Positions 9,120 to 16,416 of a stretch of DNA of 49,243 nt are shown piece after piece. The position numbers and the translations under genes were made by a program. Each line of letters starts with the position of its first letter. Position 1 is the stretch's first letter. The stretch spans positions 1 through 49,243 of the forward strand of contig CALQJO020000020.1 in the NCBI GenBank assembly GCA_943330915.2, read 5' to 3'. Source of the DNA: Rhodoferax sp. OV413 (lineage in GTDB: Bacteria > Pseudomonadota > Gammaproteobacteria > Pseudomonadales > Pseudohongiellaceae). Below the pieces are notes generated by a model that was not told the DNA's origin, searched no databases, and worked only from the letters and a program-made list of their open reading frames with translations.

Positions 9120-10727
9120 TCATCCATGACTTGCGGGCAGCCACTTAATCAGCATGTTGCGGAATGACTGGTTATTGGCGGGCTTTACAAGCGTATCGCT
9201 AAAACCAGAGATGACGTAAGACTTTGCTTCGACTTCACAAGCATTGGCGGTCCAGGCGATAACGGGCGCATCCCTGTATTGCGGAAACTGGCGTATCAGC
9301 CGCGTGGCTTGTTGGCCATCCATTTCAGGCATTTGAATATCCATCAGGATCAATTGATATTGATTATGCCTGGCAAGTTCAATCGCTTGAGCAGCAGACT
9401 CTGCCGCATCAACGTGCAGACCCCATTTTTGCAACTGAAGCATACAAAGGCGCAGATTGATTTCATTGTCGTCTACGATCAGCACCGAACCTGAGAACAG
9501 GACCTGGTTGCTATCCAGCGACTTAAGACTTGATGTACTTGAGGTGATGCTGACAGGAACATCAAACCAGAACGAACTGCCCTTGCCTGATGGCGTGTCA
9601 CTAACGCCGATACGCCCACTCATCAACTCGACCTCGGATTTTACAATTGCCAGTCCCAAGCCAGAGGTGGAGTCTTTTGTTTTTTTAGGTCTGTCAATGG
9701 TCGCGAAGGGTTCAAAAATGCGCTGCCGGTCGGCAATTGGCACACCCGGCCCACCGTCCTGTACCTCAAACAAGAGCGAGGTTATTGCTGATGCCTGCGC
9801 TGCTTTCAGGCTGACTTTGACGAGTACATCAGCCCCTTCGCAATGCTTGATGGCGTTACCCACCAAATTCAGCAGTACGTTATGAATTCTCAGCGCATCG
9901 GCAGATACTGACTCGGGCAATAGTTGTTCAAGCTGCAGTTTAATTTTTACATTGTTTTGCTGTGCGAGCAGGCTGGTGATATCCAGCACATCTTTGCATA
10001 ACTGTGCCGGGTCAAACTCTTTAATGACCAGCATTGCATTGCCTGAACTGATCTGCGAGAAGTGCAGTATTTGATTGATGATCCCGAGCAAGGCTTCGGA
10101 GGATTTGCCAATGACTGAAATCAGTTGAGCAGCATGTGGATTGACAGCCTCGGTCTTCAACAGCTCGGCAGCGCTGACAATGCCATTGAGAGGGGTGCGC
10201 AACTCATGGCTGATGTGGTTTACAAACTGTGACTTAACCTTGCTGGCCTCAATCGCCTGTTCGTTAGCGGTTTGCAGATTCAACAACAGATTATTCATAT
10301 CGTCGATCATCATCTGCTGCGTATTCAGATTCAATTGAAGTTCCAGTTGTGCGTCTGCAATAGGAAAGCTATGTGGAGACAGCAGCCGCGATGGCCGATT
10401 CTCCTGCATCCATGTCAACCATGGAGTAATAACCATAGTAACGTCGTCATCACCCGGTGATGGCGGCAATAGCTGGCCGCGCATCGCAAACTCGCCGTCC
10501 AGCGTAATAAATAAAAACAACTGGCGTCCCAGCAAGCTAATGTCGGGAACGTGCGTGGCAAGAACCGGTCGTTTTACAATAAAACTACTGACAAAATGCT
10601 CACCCTGGCAATTGTTGCCAATCTCCGGCTGCAGTTGGTCACTGACAAATTTAATTTTGTTCTGTTTGTCCAGTACCAGATACAGAGGATAAACGCTGCC
10701 CAGCGCAGGGGTGGGAGCTAAGTTCAT
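9120..10727 (-). CDS. H-NOX-associated hybrid histidine kinase with HNOBA-like N-terminus
   Basis: Cytosolic hybrid kinase of 535 residues. The first ~130 residues resemble the haem-NO-binding-associated (HNOBA) domain of soluble guanylate cyclase: a YPLYLVLDKQNKI start, the RGQLL segment, a VITPWL strand and the linking SFPIADAQLEL helix. A coiled-coil helix (about 125-165) leads into HisKA with phosphohistidine 174 in ISHELRTP. HATPase follows, with LLNLVGNAIKH and DGGPGVP. A C-terminal REC carries VDDNEIN, LMDIQMPEMDG and LVKP. The ATG overlaps the stop of the H-NOX gene (ATGA), so the two are made together, and the HNOBA-like part is the expected docking site for H-NOX. The HNOBA call is from pattern memory and needs a profile search. 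Confidence 0.88.
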   Translation of the reverse strand: MNLAPTPALGSVYPLYLVLDKQNKIKFVSDQLQPEIGNNCQGEHFVSSFIVKRPVLATHVPDISLLGRQLFLFITLDGEFAMRGQLLPPSPGDDDVTMVITPWLTWMQENRPSRLLSPHSFPIADAQLELQLNLNTQQMMIDDMNNLLLNLQTANEQAIEASKVKSQFVNHISHELRTPLNGIVSAAELLKTEAVNPHAAQLISVIGKSSEALLGIINQILHFSQISSGNAMLVIKEFDPAQLCKDVLDITSLLAQQNNVKIKLQLEQLLPESVSADALRIHNVLLNLVGNAIKHCEGADVLVKVSLKAAQASAITSLLFEVQDGGPGVPIADRQRIFEPFATIDRPKKTKDSTSGLGLAIVKSEVELMSGRIGVSDTPSGKGSSFWFDVPVSITSSTSSLKSLDSNQVLFSGSVLIVDDNEINLRLCMLQLQKWGLHVDAAESAAQAIELARHNQYQLILMDIQMPEMDGQQATRLIRQFPQYRDAPVIAWTANACEVEAKSYVISGFSDTLVKPANNQSFRNMLIKWLPASHG

Positions 10728-11281
10728 TTCGTTTCAGGCGTGGTCAATCTGAAACGGGTTAGTTGCCCCTGATCAGTGAGGGTTTCTTCCACTACCGTGA
10801 CTTCAATGACAACGGAATAGTAGTCTGCCAGACCATCCAGCAGTCCCCGCACAAAAGCGGTGAGTCCCTGCCGCGAACTGGCGTAGATCAGCTCGTAGGA
10901 GTTCTCTTCGGTAGTCAGAAGCTGGAAAGACGGTGGGCGGTAGTCTGGAAATGAGGATGCAATCCGATCGTGCATATGGTTCAAATTGCCAAGCAGTTCC
11001 CACAAGGTTTCACCATGCATGTTCAGTACCCCGGCGTAATGGGCAAAGGCGGTGCGCTTGATGAAGTGCCAGCCAAAGTCATACAAAAGGTCATCAATAC
11101 TACGCCCGGTTCTGGCGTGTGTCACACCGAGCAGCGACAGCACCACACTGTCGTCGTAACTTTTCAGTGACAAGAAATCTTTTTCAGACAACCCTGCCGT
11201 TTGCATGATCACTGCCCACTCATCGTCTCCCAAATGAGTTCTCATCATGTCGCGCAGGGAGTTGTGGATCAGTCCATACAT
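10724..11281 (-). CDS. hnoX: H-NOX haem protein (nitric oxide sensor)
   Basis: Stand-alone haem-NO/O2-binding protein of 185 residues, the normal length. The proximal haem ligand should be His104 in NLNHMHDRI. The haem-propionate motif YxSxR is Tyr133-Ser135-Arg137 in YASSRQGL, at the standard 29-residue spacing from the His. The segment after the Arg (QGLTAFVRGLLDG) has no distal-pocket tyrosine of the kind that stabilises O2 in the Thermoanaerobacter protein, which favours NO over O2. Start choice is firm: AGGAGG lies seven bases before the ATG. In known bacteria H-NOX controls an adjacent kinase or cyclic-di-GMP enzyme. Here it overlaps its kinase gene by 4 bp and follows a REC-EAL gene. 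Confidence 0.95.
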   Translation of the reverse strand: MYGLIHNSLRDMMRTHLGDDEWAVIMQTAGLSEKDFLSLKSYDDSVVLSLLGVTHARTGRSIDDLLYDFGWHFIKRTAFAHYAGVLNMHGETLWELLGNLNHMHDRIASSFPDYRPPSFQLLTTEENSYELIYASSRQGLTAFVRGLLDGLADYYSVVIEVTVVEETLTDQGQLTRFRLTTPETK

Positions 11282-11288
11282 AGCAAAG

Positions 11289-11294
11289 CCTCCT
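11289..11294 (-). promoter_or_regulatory. Strong ribosome binding site of the H-NOX gene
   Basis: A perfect AGGAGG on the minus strand, seven bases before the ATG at 11281. It is stronger than the sites of the neighbouring signalling genes, so the sensor may be translated more than its kinase, which depends on the overlapping stop. Confidence 0.7.
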
Positions 11295-11301
11295 GAGTAT
11301 T

Positions 11302-11331
11302 TTTATCGGGAAAACAGGTTCGAAGCGTCAA
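11302..11331 (-). promoter_or_regulatory. Possible sigma-70 promoter for the H-NOX/kinase pair
   Basis: On the minus strand TTGACG (11331-11326) is followed after 18 bases by GATAAA (11307-11302). The start point would lie near 11295, directly ahead of the AGGAGG, giving a very short leader. It would let H-NOX and its kinase be expressed apart from the upstream REC-EAL gene. The -10 matches at only four of six positions. Confidence 0.35.
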
Positions 11332-11343
11332 CAAGTTCCAGCG

Positions 11344-12570
11344 TTACTGGTTGGCGGGTCTGGCGCGCAGCCAGGAGCAGAACTCTTGCGTTGGCATTGG
11401 ATACCCACAATAAAATCCCTGCACATTAGCGACCCCAAGTCGCTTGGTAAGCAGCAGGGTTGGACTATCCTCGATGCCCTCAGCCACCACCCGCATACCC
11501 ACCAATGAAGCCAGATGAATGATACTCTCCACAATTGATCGCGAATCAAGAGAACTGGTCAGGTCGCTGATAACCGAGCGATCAATCTTGATTTCATCAA
11601 ATGTCCGGGTATTGATCTTCGATAAGCCAGATTGCCCTACACCAAAATCGGCAATCGACAGCTGTATCCCTTTCATGCGCAATCGCGCCAGGGTCGTCGC
11701 TGCTTGCAGGCTCGGACTTTCGAGCCCACGTTCGGTAACCTCGCACTGAAAGCGCTCTGGTGGCAAGCCATGCACTTTTAACATGTCACACAGCCGGTCC
11801 ATAAATATTTCTGAAATCAGGACATTGGGCGGGACATTGATACTGACTTTACCCTTAAAGCCCGAGTCCAGACTCATGTGAAGGGTGTCGCGGATGGCCA
11901 TTTCAGCGATCATCAACGTGAATTCAATCGCCTCGGCTGAATCTTCAAGGGAGTGAATGAAATAGGCAGGCGACAGGCGTCCAAGCTGAGGATGATCCCA
12001 GCGAACCAACGCTTCTATGCCGACAATATCGTTGGACTCCAGCGCAATCTGCGGCTGGTAAAACAGCAGAAACTCGCCAGCTCGCGAACCTTTGATGATG
12101 TCAGCTTTGCTGATGTTGTCGGGCGCCTGTGACGATGGCTGGTGGTCGTGGTTCATGAATTCCAGATCCACCAAGGCCTTCAAAAGCTGGTCTTTACTGA
12201 TGGGCTTTTGCAGTGCCAGGGTTTGCGTTAAACCGCAGAGCTCAGCTGCGCTTCTGGCTAGCTCAATGATCGGGTTATCGTAACCGCTGGCAATCAATAA
12301 CTTGGGTTTAGGGTTCAGACTGGCAATGGTCTTGATAAAAGAGACGCCATTCATGCCAGGCATGTTTAGATCAAGAACAATGGTATCGGCCTGTATCAGC
12401 GACAAGGCATCCGGCGGCATTGCCGACAGACGTTGAGTGACAGCATACTTTTTGTCTACAAACAGTTTTATCTGAGCCTGAAAAGAAGTGTCATCATCGA
12501 TCACCAGCAACAAAGGTAGCTTACCTGCCGGATTGAAACTGGTTTGCCGGTTGTGCAGATCACTGGGCAC
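11344..12570 (-). CDS. Response regulator with degenerate EAL domain (REC-EAL 2)
   Basis: Full-length paralogue of the protein at 7662: receiver (about 20-135, acceptor Asp in IVLDLNMPG, Lys in LQKP) plus EAL domain (about 155-400), 408 residues. The start is GTG at 12570 with AGGAG seven bases upstream, overlapping the Hpt gene's stop by 11 bp. EALVRW (Glu186), SINVPPN, CEVTERG, IKIDRS, AEGIED and QGFY are kept. However, the DDFG motif reads ADFG (Ala307 from codon GCC), where the paralogue has Asp. The first Asp helps bind the catalytic metal in EAL enzymes, so activity should be low or absent. The protein may instead be a cyclic-di-GMP-binding or phosphate-sink output. It precedes the H-NOX gene by 62 bp. 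Confidence 0.92.
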   Translation of the reverse strand: MPSDLHNRQTSFNPAGKLPLLLVIDDDTSFQAQIKLFVDKKYAVTQRLSAMPPDALSLIQADTIVLDLNMPGMNGVSFIKTIASLNPKPKLLIASGYDNPIIELARSAAELCGLTQTLALQKPISKDQLLKALVDLEFMNHDHQPSSQAPDNISKADIIKGSRAGEFLLFYQPQIALESNDIVGIEALVRWDHPQLGRLSPAYFIHSLEDSAEAIEFTLMIAEMAIRDTLHMSLDSGFKGKVSINVPPNVLISEIFMDRLCDMLKVHGLPPERFQCEVTERGLESPSLQAATTLARLRMKGIQLSIADFGVGQSGLSKINTRTFDEIKIDRSVISDLTSSLDSRSIVESIIHLASLVGMRVVAEGIEDSPTLLLTKRLGVANVQGFYCGYPMPTQEFCSWLRARPANQ

Positions 12571-12943
12571 GGACGGACTCCTGCTGCAGAAAGGTCAGCT
12601 CAGCACGAATAAGATCAATTGTGTTATGCAGCAATTGTGTTGTTTGTTCTGTCTGTTCAATCACCTGCAACAAATTGCCATCGGCCGCAGCCATCTCAAG
12701 GCATTTCAGTGAGTCTGCCAACGCCAGCGCGCCAACACTGGCGGAGGATGACTTCAGCTTGTGAGCTGTCTGGCGAACCAGTCTCAAGTCATTGCTTTTG
12801 TTGATGTTACTCAAATCGTTCCAGGATTCCAGGTTGATTTGTATAAACATGTCATAAAACTGGATGAGAACATCGTTCTCAGTGGTGCCCAGAGACATCG
12901 GCAATGCAGTTTTATCGAATAAAACCATCGTTGATTGATACAT
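12560..12943 (-). CDS. Hpt-domain phosphotransfer protein
   Basis: Stand-alone histidine phosphotransfer protein of 127 residues, all helical. The phosphorylated residue is His61 in AHKLKSSSASVGA, matching the Hpt pattern HxLKxSSxxxGA. Such proteins carry phosphate from the receiver of a hybrid kinase to the receiver of a final regulator. Both hybrid kinases of the cluster end in a receiver, and neither has its own Hpt domain. This is the only Hpt in the window and the natural shared link to the two REC-EAL proteins and perhaps the OmpR-type regulator. It overlaps the following REC-EAL gene. The exact start is uncertain (ATGs also at 12928 and 12898). Confidence 0.88.
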   Translation of the reverse strand: MYQSTMVLFDKTALPMSLGTTENDVLIQFYDMFIQINLESWNDLSNINKSNDLRLVRQTAHKLKSSSASVGALALADSLKCLEMAAADGNLLQVIEQTEQTTQLLHNTIDLIRAELTFLQQESVRAQ

Positions 12944-13056
12944 GATATGACCAGCTTTCAGAGTGCGACAATGATTCCTAGCAACTTGGCAGCTTATTAA
13001 ACTCCCTTAGCATTCTCAGGACATGTTTACAATTCATTACAAAACTAAATATCCCG
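12944..13056. other. 113 bp gap ahead of the phosphorelay genes
   Basis: A/T-rich gap between the OmpR-type regulator's stop and the Hpt start. It is the longest gap at the upstream end of the phosphorelay genes and the likely site of their promoter, but I cannot point to a convincing -35/-10 pair. No hairpin terminator is evident. Confidence 0.4.
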
Positions 13057-13776
13057 TTATTGACTGACTTGCACCAGGGCATAACCCCGTCCTCGCAGGG
13101 TGCGAACAATGTAGCTCGGATCCAGCGTTACCAGTTTTTTCCGCAGTTTGCTGGCGAGCACATCGATAGAGCGGTTGGACGGCTGCATCTCATAGCCATA
13201 AAGCACCTGGAACGCATCTGCTCTGTCGATATAGCGGTCTTTGCTGCTGACAAACAGCTCCAGCAAACCAATTTCCTTATCCGTCAGTTTGATACTGCTG
13301 CCATTACTGTGCCTGAGCATCTGATCCGTCCAGTTCAGTGCAATATGCTCATCCAACTGCAGTTTAAGCTCACGTGTCTTGCCGTTATCCTCGGCAGGTA
13401 ACTTTCGTAACGAAGCAATGATGCGTGCATCCAGTTCCCGTATATCGCAGGGTTTTACAATGTACTGGTCAGCACCGGCTTTCAGGCAGCTCACCAGTGT
13501 CTCAAGCTTGTTGTTACCGGTTAGCACAATGATGGGAACATCACAAAAGCTCTGCACATGGCGACAAAGTGCAAGCCCGGTGGGTTCATCAATACCCAGG
13601 AAATAGTCAAAGATAAACAGATCAGGCAATTCAAGGGTGGGTAAAAGCTCCATCAGCCGACGCCCGGAGTTGATCAGCGAACAGCGATAACCCAGACTGT
13701 TGAGCTGGTAATCCAGCACCCGACCGTACAACTTGTCGTCCTCTACAATGACAATCGACTTTTTGGTTGTATCCAC
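13057..13776 (-). CDS. OmpR/PhoB-type DNA-binding response regulator
   Basis: Two-domain regulator of 239 residues. The receiver (about 7-125) has acceptor Asp57 in FIFDYFLG, Thr in IIVLTGN and Lys in IVKPCD. The winged-helix DNA-binding domain (about 140-236) shows the typical LTDKEIGLLELF, DVLASKLRKKL and VRTLRGRGYAL. The start is GTG at 13776. No dedicated sensor kinase adjoins it, so the Hpt/hybrid kinase genes just downstream are its likeliest phosphate source. It lies only 31 bp after argA and could be transcribed from there, so membership in the cluster is inferred from position. Target genes are unknown. Confidence 0.93.
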   Translation of the reverse strand: MDTTKKSIVIVEDDKLYGRVLDYQLNSLGYRCSLINSGRRLMELLPTLELPDLFIFDYFLGIDEPTGLALCRHVQSFCDVPIIVLTGNNKLETLVSCLKAGADQYIVKPCDIRELDARIIASLRKLPAEDNGKTRELKLQLDEHIALNWTDQMLRHSNGSSIKLTDKEIGLLELFVSSKDRYIDRADAFQVLYGYEMQPSNRSIDVLASKLRKKLVTLDPSYIVRTLRGRGYALVQVSQ

Positions 13777-13807
13777 CGTGAGTCTTTGCTCCCTTAGTTG
13801 CGCCTGA

Positions 13808-15133
13808 TCAACGTAGTAGTTTTACAAATGCTTTGGATTTGCGCTGGTAGTTATACATTTGCTGTTTTTTCGGAGGCAGATCATTGATTGCAATGGGTTC
13901 AAAACCACGCTCCAGAAACCAGTGTGCTGTTTGTGTGGTTAACACAATCACTTTTTTTAATCCCTGCTTCAGCGCTTCTTTTTCCAGAGCCCGCAGCAGA
14001 TGATCGCCTCGCCCGCTTTCCTGATAATGCTTATGGATGGCGATGCAGGCGATTTCACCACATTCTTCATCCAGCGGGTAGATGGCAGCACAGGCAATGA
14101 TCATGCCTTCCATCTCGATCACCTTAAAGTAGCCGATCTCCGCCTCCAGTAGTTCGCGCGAACGATGCACAAGAATTCCCGCCTCTTCCAGCGGCGCAAT
14201 CAATTCCAGAATGCCACCGACATCATTAATGGTTGCCTGACGCAACCACTCAAAGTTGTCTTTGGACACCAGTGTGCCTTGACCATCGCGGGTAAATAGT
14301 TCCTGAATCAGCGCGCCGTTGTCTGCAAAACTGATCAGGTGGCAACGATGCACGGTTTTATTGCTGGCTTTGACAGCGGCGGCCAATGACACCAGCGTAC
14401 CGTTTTTGCTTTGAATATTGTCCGCAGGAATCTCTCTGAGCAGTGCTTCTGCAGCAACCGGGCTCAGTGTGCTCATCAACTCACCGTTGTTGTTGCTGAC
14501 CCCACACTGAGGGACAAAAAGGATGAGTTTGGACGCCTGCATGGCAATGGCTACTTCGGTAGCAATATCCTCAGCCGACAGGTTAAACACCTCTCCGGTC
14601 GGTGAATAGCCAAGATTGGACAATAGCACAATACTGTTCTTGTCCAGATGCTGAAGGATTGCTTCCGCATTCACCTTACGAACAACACCGGTGAGGGCGT
14701 AATCGACACCGTCAATAATCCCCAGTGGGCGGGCGGTAATGAAGTTGCCGCGGCTGACCTTGATATCCGCGCCGTGCATCGGTGAATTGGCCAATCCCAT
14801 AGAAAACTGTGCTTCGATATCGATGGACATGGCGCCAACGGTCTGTTTGATCAGCTGTAAACCTTCGCTGTCAGTAATGCGCAGACCTTTGTGATAGCGC
14901 AGTTCATGGCCGGCGCTGGTGAGCGCATCATTAATCTGCGGCCGCGCGCCGTGCACCAGCACCAGTTTCACACCCAGACTGTGAAGCAGGGAAATGTCAT
15001 GCACAATGCGACTGAAGTTGTCGTGAGCAAGCGTCTCCCCGGTCAGCAATACCACAAACACCTTCTTGCGATGGGCATTGATGTAACTAGACGAATGTCT
15101 GAACCAGTCAATGTATTGCGTTAGATTGTCCAT
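13808..15133 (-). CDS. argA: N-acetylglutamate synthase ArgA
   Basis: First step of arginine synthesis: acetyl-CoA plus glutamate gives N-acetylglutamate. The N-terminal amino-acid-kinase-like domain (about 15-285, with VLVHGARPQIN) binds arginine for feedback inhibition. The C-terminal GNAT domain (about 290-440, with IAIHKHYQESGRGDHLL) carries the acetyltransferase. With the ATG at 15133 the protein has 441 residues, close to known ArgA lengths. An upstream ATG at 15169 would add 12 residues. ArgE lies 54 bp upstream. Together they favour the linear arginine route, in which acetate is removed by hydrolysis. Confidence 0.94.
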   Translation of the reverse strand: MDNLTQYIDWFRHSSSYINAHRKKVFVVLLTGETLAHDNFSRIVHDISLLHSLGVKLVLVHGARPQINDALTSAGHELRYHKGLRITDSEGLQLIKQTVGAMSIDIEAQFSMGLANSPMHGADIKVSRGNFITARPLGIIDGVDYALTGVVRKVNAEAILQHLDKNSIVLLSNLGYSPTGEVFNLSAEDIATEVAIAMQASKLILFVPQCGVSNNNGELMSTLSPVAAEALLREIPADNIQSKNGTLVSLAAAVKASNKTVHRCHLISFADNGALIQELFTRDGQGTLVSKDNFEWLRQATINDVGGILELIAPLEEAGILVHRSRELLEAEIGYFKVIEMEGMIIACAAIYPLDEECGEIACIAIHKHYQESGRGDHLLRALEKEALKQGLKKVIVLTTQTAHWFLERGFEPIAINDLPPKKQQMYNYQRKSKAFVKLLR

Positions 15134-15187
15134 CTCGTTTAGTTCCGTGTTGCCCTGCTGATAAGCCATTCCATTATGTGTTTAAGC

Positions 15188-16375
15188 TCAGGTCGTGAAC
15201 AAGGGGGAGCCCGGTTTAACACAGTAATGACGGATAAACTGCTGCAGCAGATTGATACATGGTTTTACGCTGTCCAGTGCAAGGTACTCATCGGGCTGAT
15301 GTGCCTGCTCAATGTCACCAGGTCCGAGCACAATCGTGTCGATTCCCATGTCCTGCAGAAATGGCGCTTCAGTTCCAAAGGCCACGGTGGCAGCGGTATG
15401 TCCTGTCAGTCGCTCAGCGGTCTTGACCAGATCACTTTCAGCGGGGCATATAAAAGCCGGCGCGCCTACAAACAGCGGCGTAAACTCAAAGCCTACCTTC
15501 CAGCGTTCAGCCAGCGGGCGCAGTCGTTTATCAATTTCGCCGCGTAGCAGTTCAGCTTCCATACCCGGCAGCAGGCGGATATCAAACTCCAGCTCGCAGT
15601 GCCCACAGATCCTGTTGGGATTGTCACCGCCGTGAATACAACCAAAATTCATAGTGGGTTTGTCGATCACAAACAACGGGCTGTGGTAACGCCGCTGCAG
15701 TTCGTTGCGATAGTTCATCAGTTCGCTCAACACGTCGTGCATGGCTTCCATCGCGTTGATGCCCAGGCTGGGGTCGGAGGAGTGCCCGCTGCGCCCCTGC
15801 AGTCGGATGGATTCCATCATCACACCCTTGTGTGCGCGGATGGGTTTCATGCCCGTAGGTTCACCAATAATGGCATACCGTGCTTTAGGCCGGCCAATCT
15901 CGGCTATTTTGCGGGCGCCGGACATGGAGGTCTCCTCATCCGCGGTGGCCAGCACAATCAGAGGCTGTTGCAGTGGCTGCCCGAGAAACGGCTGAACAGC
16001 CTCCAGGATCAACGCAAAAAACCCTTTCATATCGGTGCTGCCAAGACCATAAAGGCGCCCGTCTTTTTCGGTGACAGCCAAAGGGTCAACGCTCCACAAC
16101 TCCGGGTTCATGGGGACGGTATCCGTATGGCCGGCCAACACCAGGCCGCCGGGTCCTTTGCCAAGTGTGGCAATCAGGTTGGCTTTTAGATTGCCGTGTG
16201 TGCTGGTACAGGGCACTATTTCGCATTCAAAACCCATTGCACTGAACTGTTCGGCCAAATAGTTAATGACCGGCATATTGCTCATATCCAGCGCCGGATT
16301 GGCGGAACTGATGGTAGGCAGCTTCAGTAACGACTGCATACGGTTGATCAGAGTGCGGTGTTCGCTTGCGGACAT
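15188..16375 (-). CDS. argE: Acetylornithine deacetylase ArgE
   Basis: M20 zinc peptidase-family enzyme that hydrolyses N-acetylornithine to ornithine and acetate. Metal-site motifs: AGHTDTVP with its His and Asp, the catalytic DEETSMSGAR pair of glutamates, GEPTGM, and a C-terminal His in EQAHQPDEYL. The ATG at 16375 (395 residues) is chosen. An in-frame TTG at 16384 would add three residues and has no better ribosome site. It is transcribed with argA (54 bp apart) and follows hemW by about 40 bp. Confidence 0.94.
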   Translation of the reverse strand: MSASEHRTLINRMQSLLKLPTISSANPALDMSNMPVINYLAEQFSAMGFECEIVPCTSTHGNLKANLIATLGKGPGGLVLAGHTDTVPMNPELWSVDPLAVTEKDGRLYGLGSTDMKGFFALILEAVQPFLGQPLQQPLIVLATADEETSMSGARKIAEIGRPKARYAIIGEPTGMKPIRAHKGVMMESIRLQGRSGHSSDPSLGINAMEAMHDVLSELMNYRNELQRRYHSPLFVIDKPTMNFGCIHGGDNPNRICGHCELEFDIRLLPGMEAELLRGEIDKRLRPLAERWKVGFEFTPLFVGAPAFICPAESDLVKTAERLTGHTAATVAFGTEAPFLQDMGIDTIVLGPGDIEQAHQPDEYLALDSVKPCINLLQQFIRHYCVKPGSPLFTT

Positions 16376-16416
16376 GGTTGTCAACTCAAAATGCCAGCAG
16401 GGCCAGCCAGCAATTG

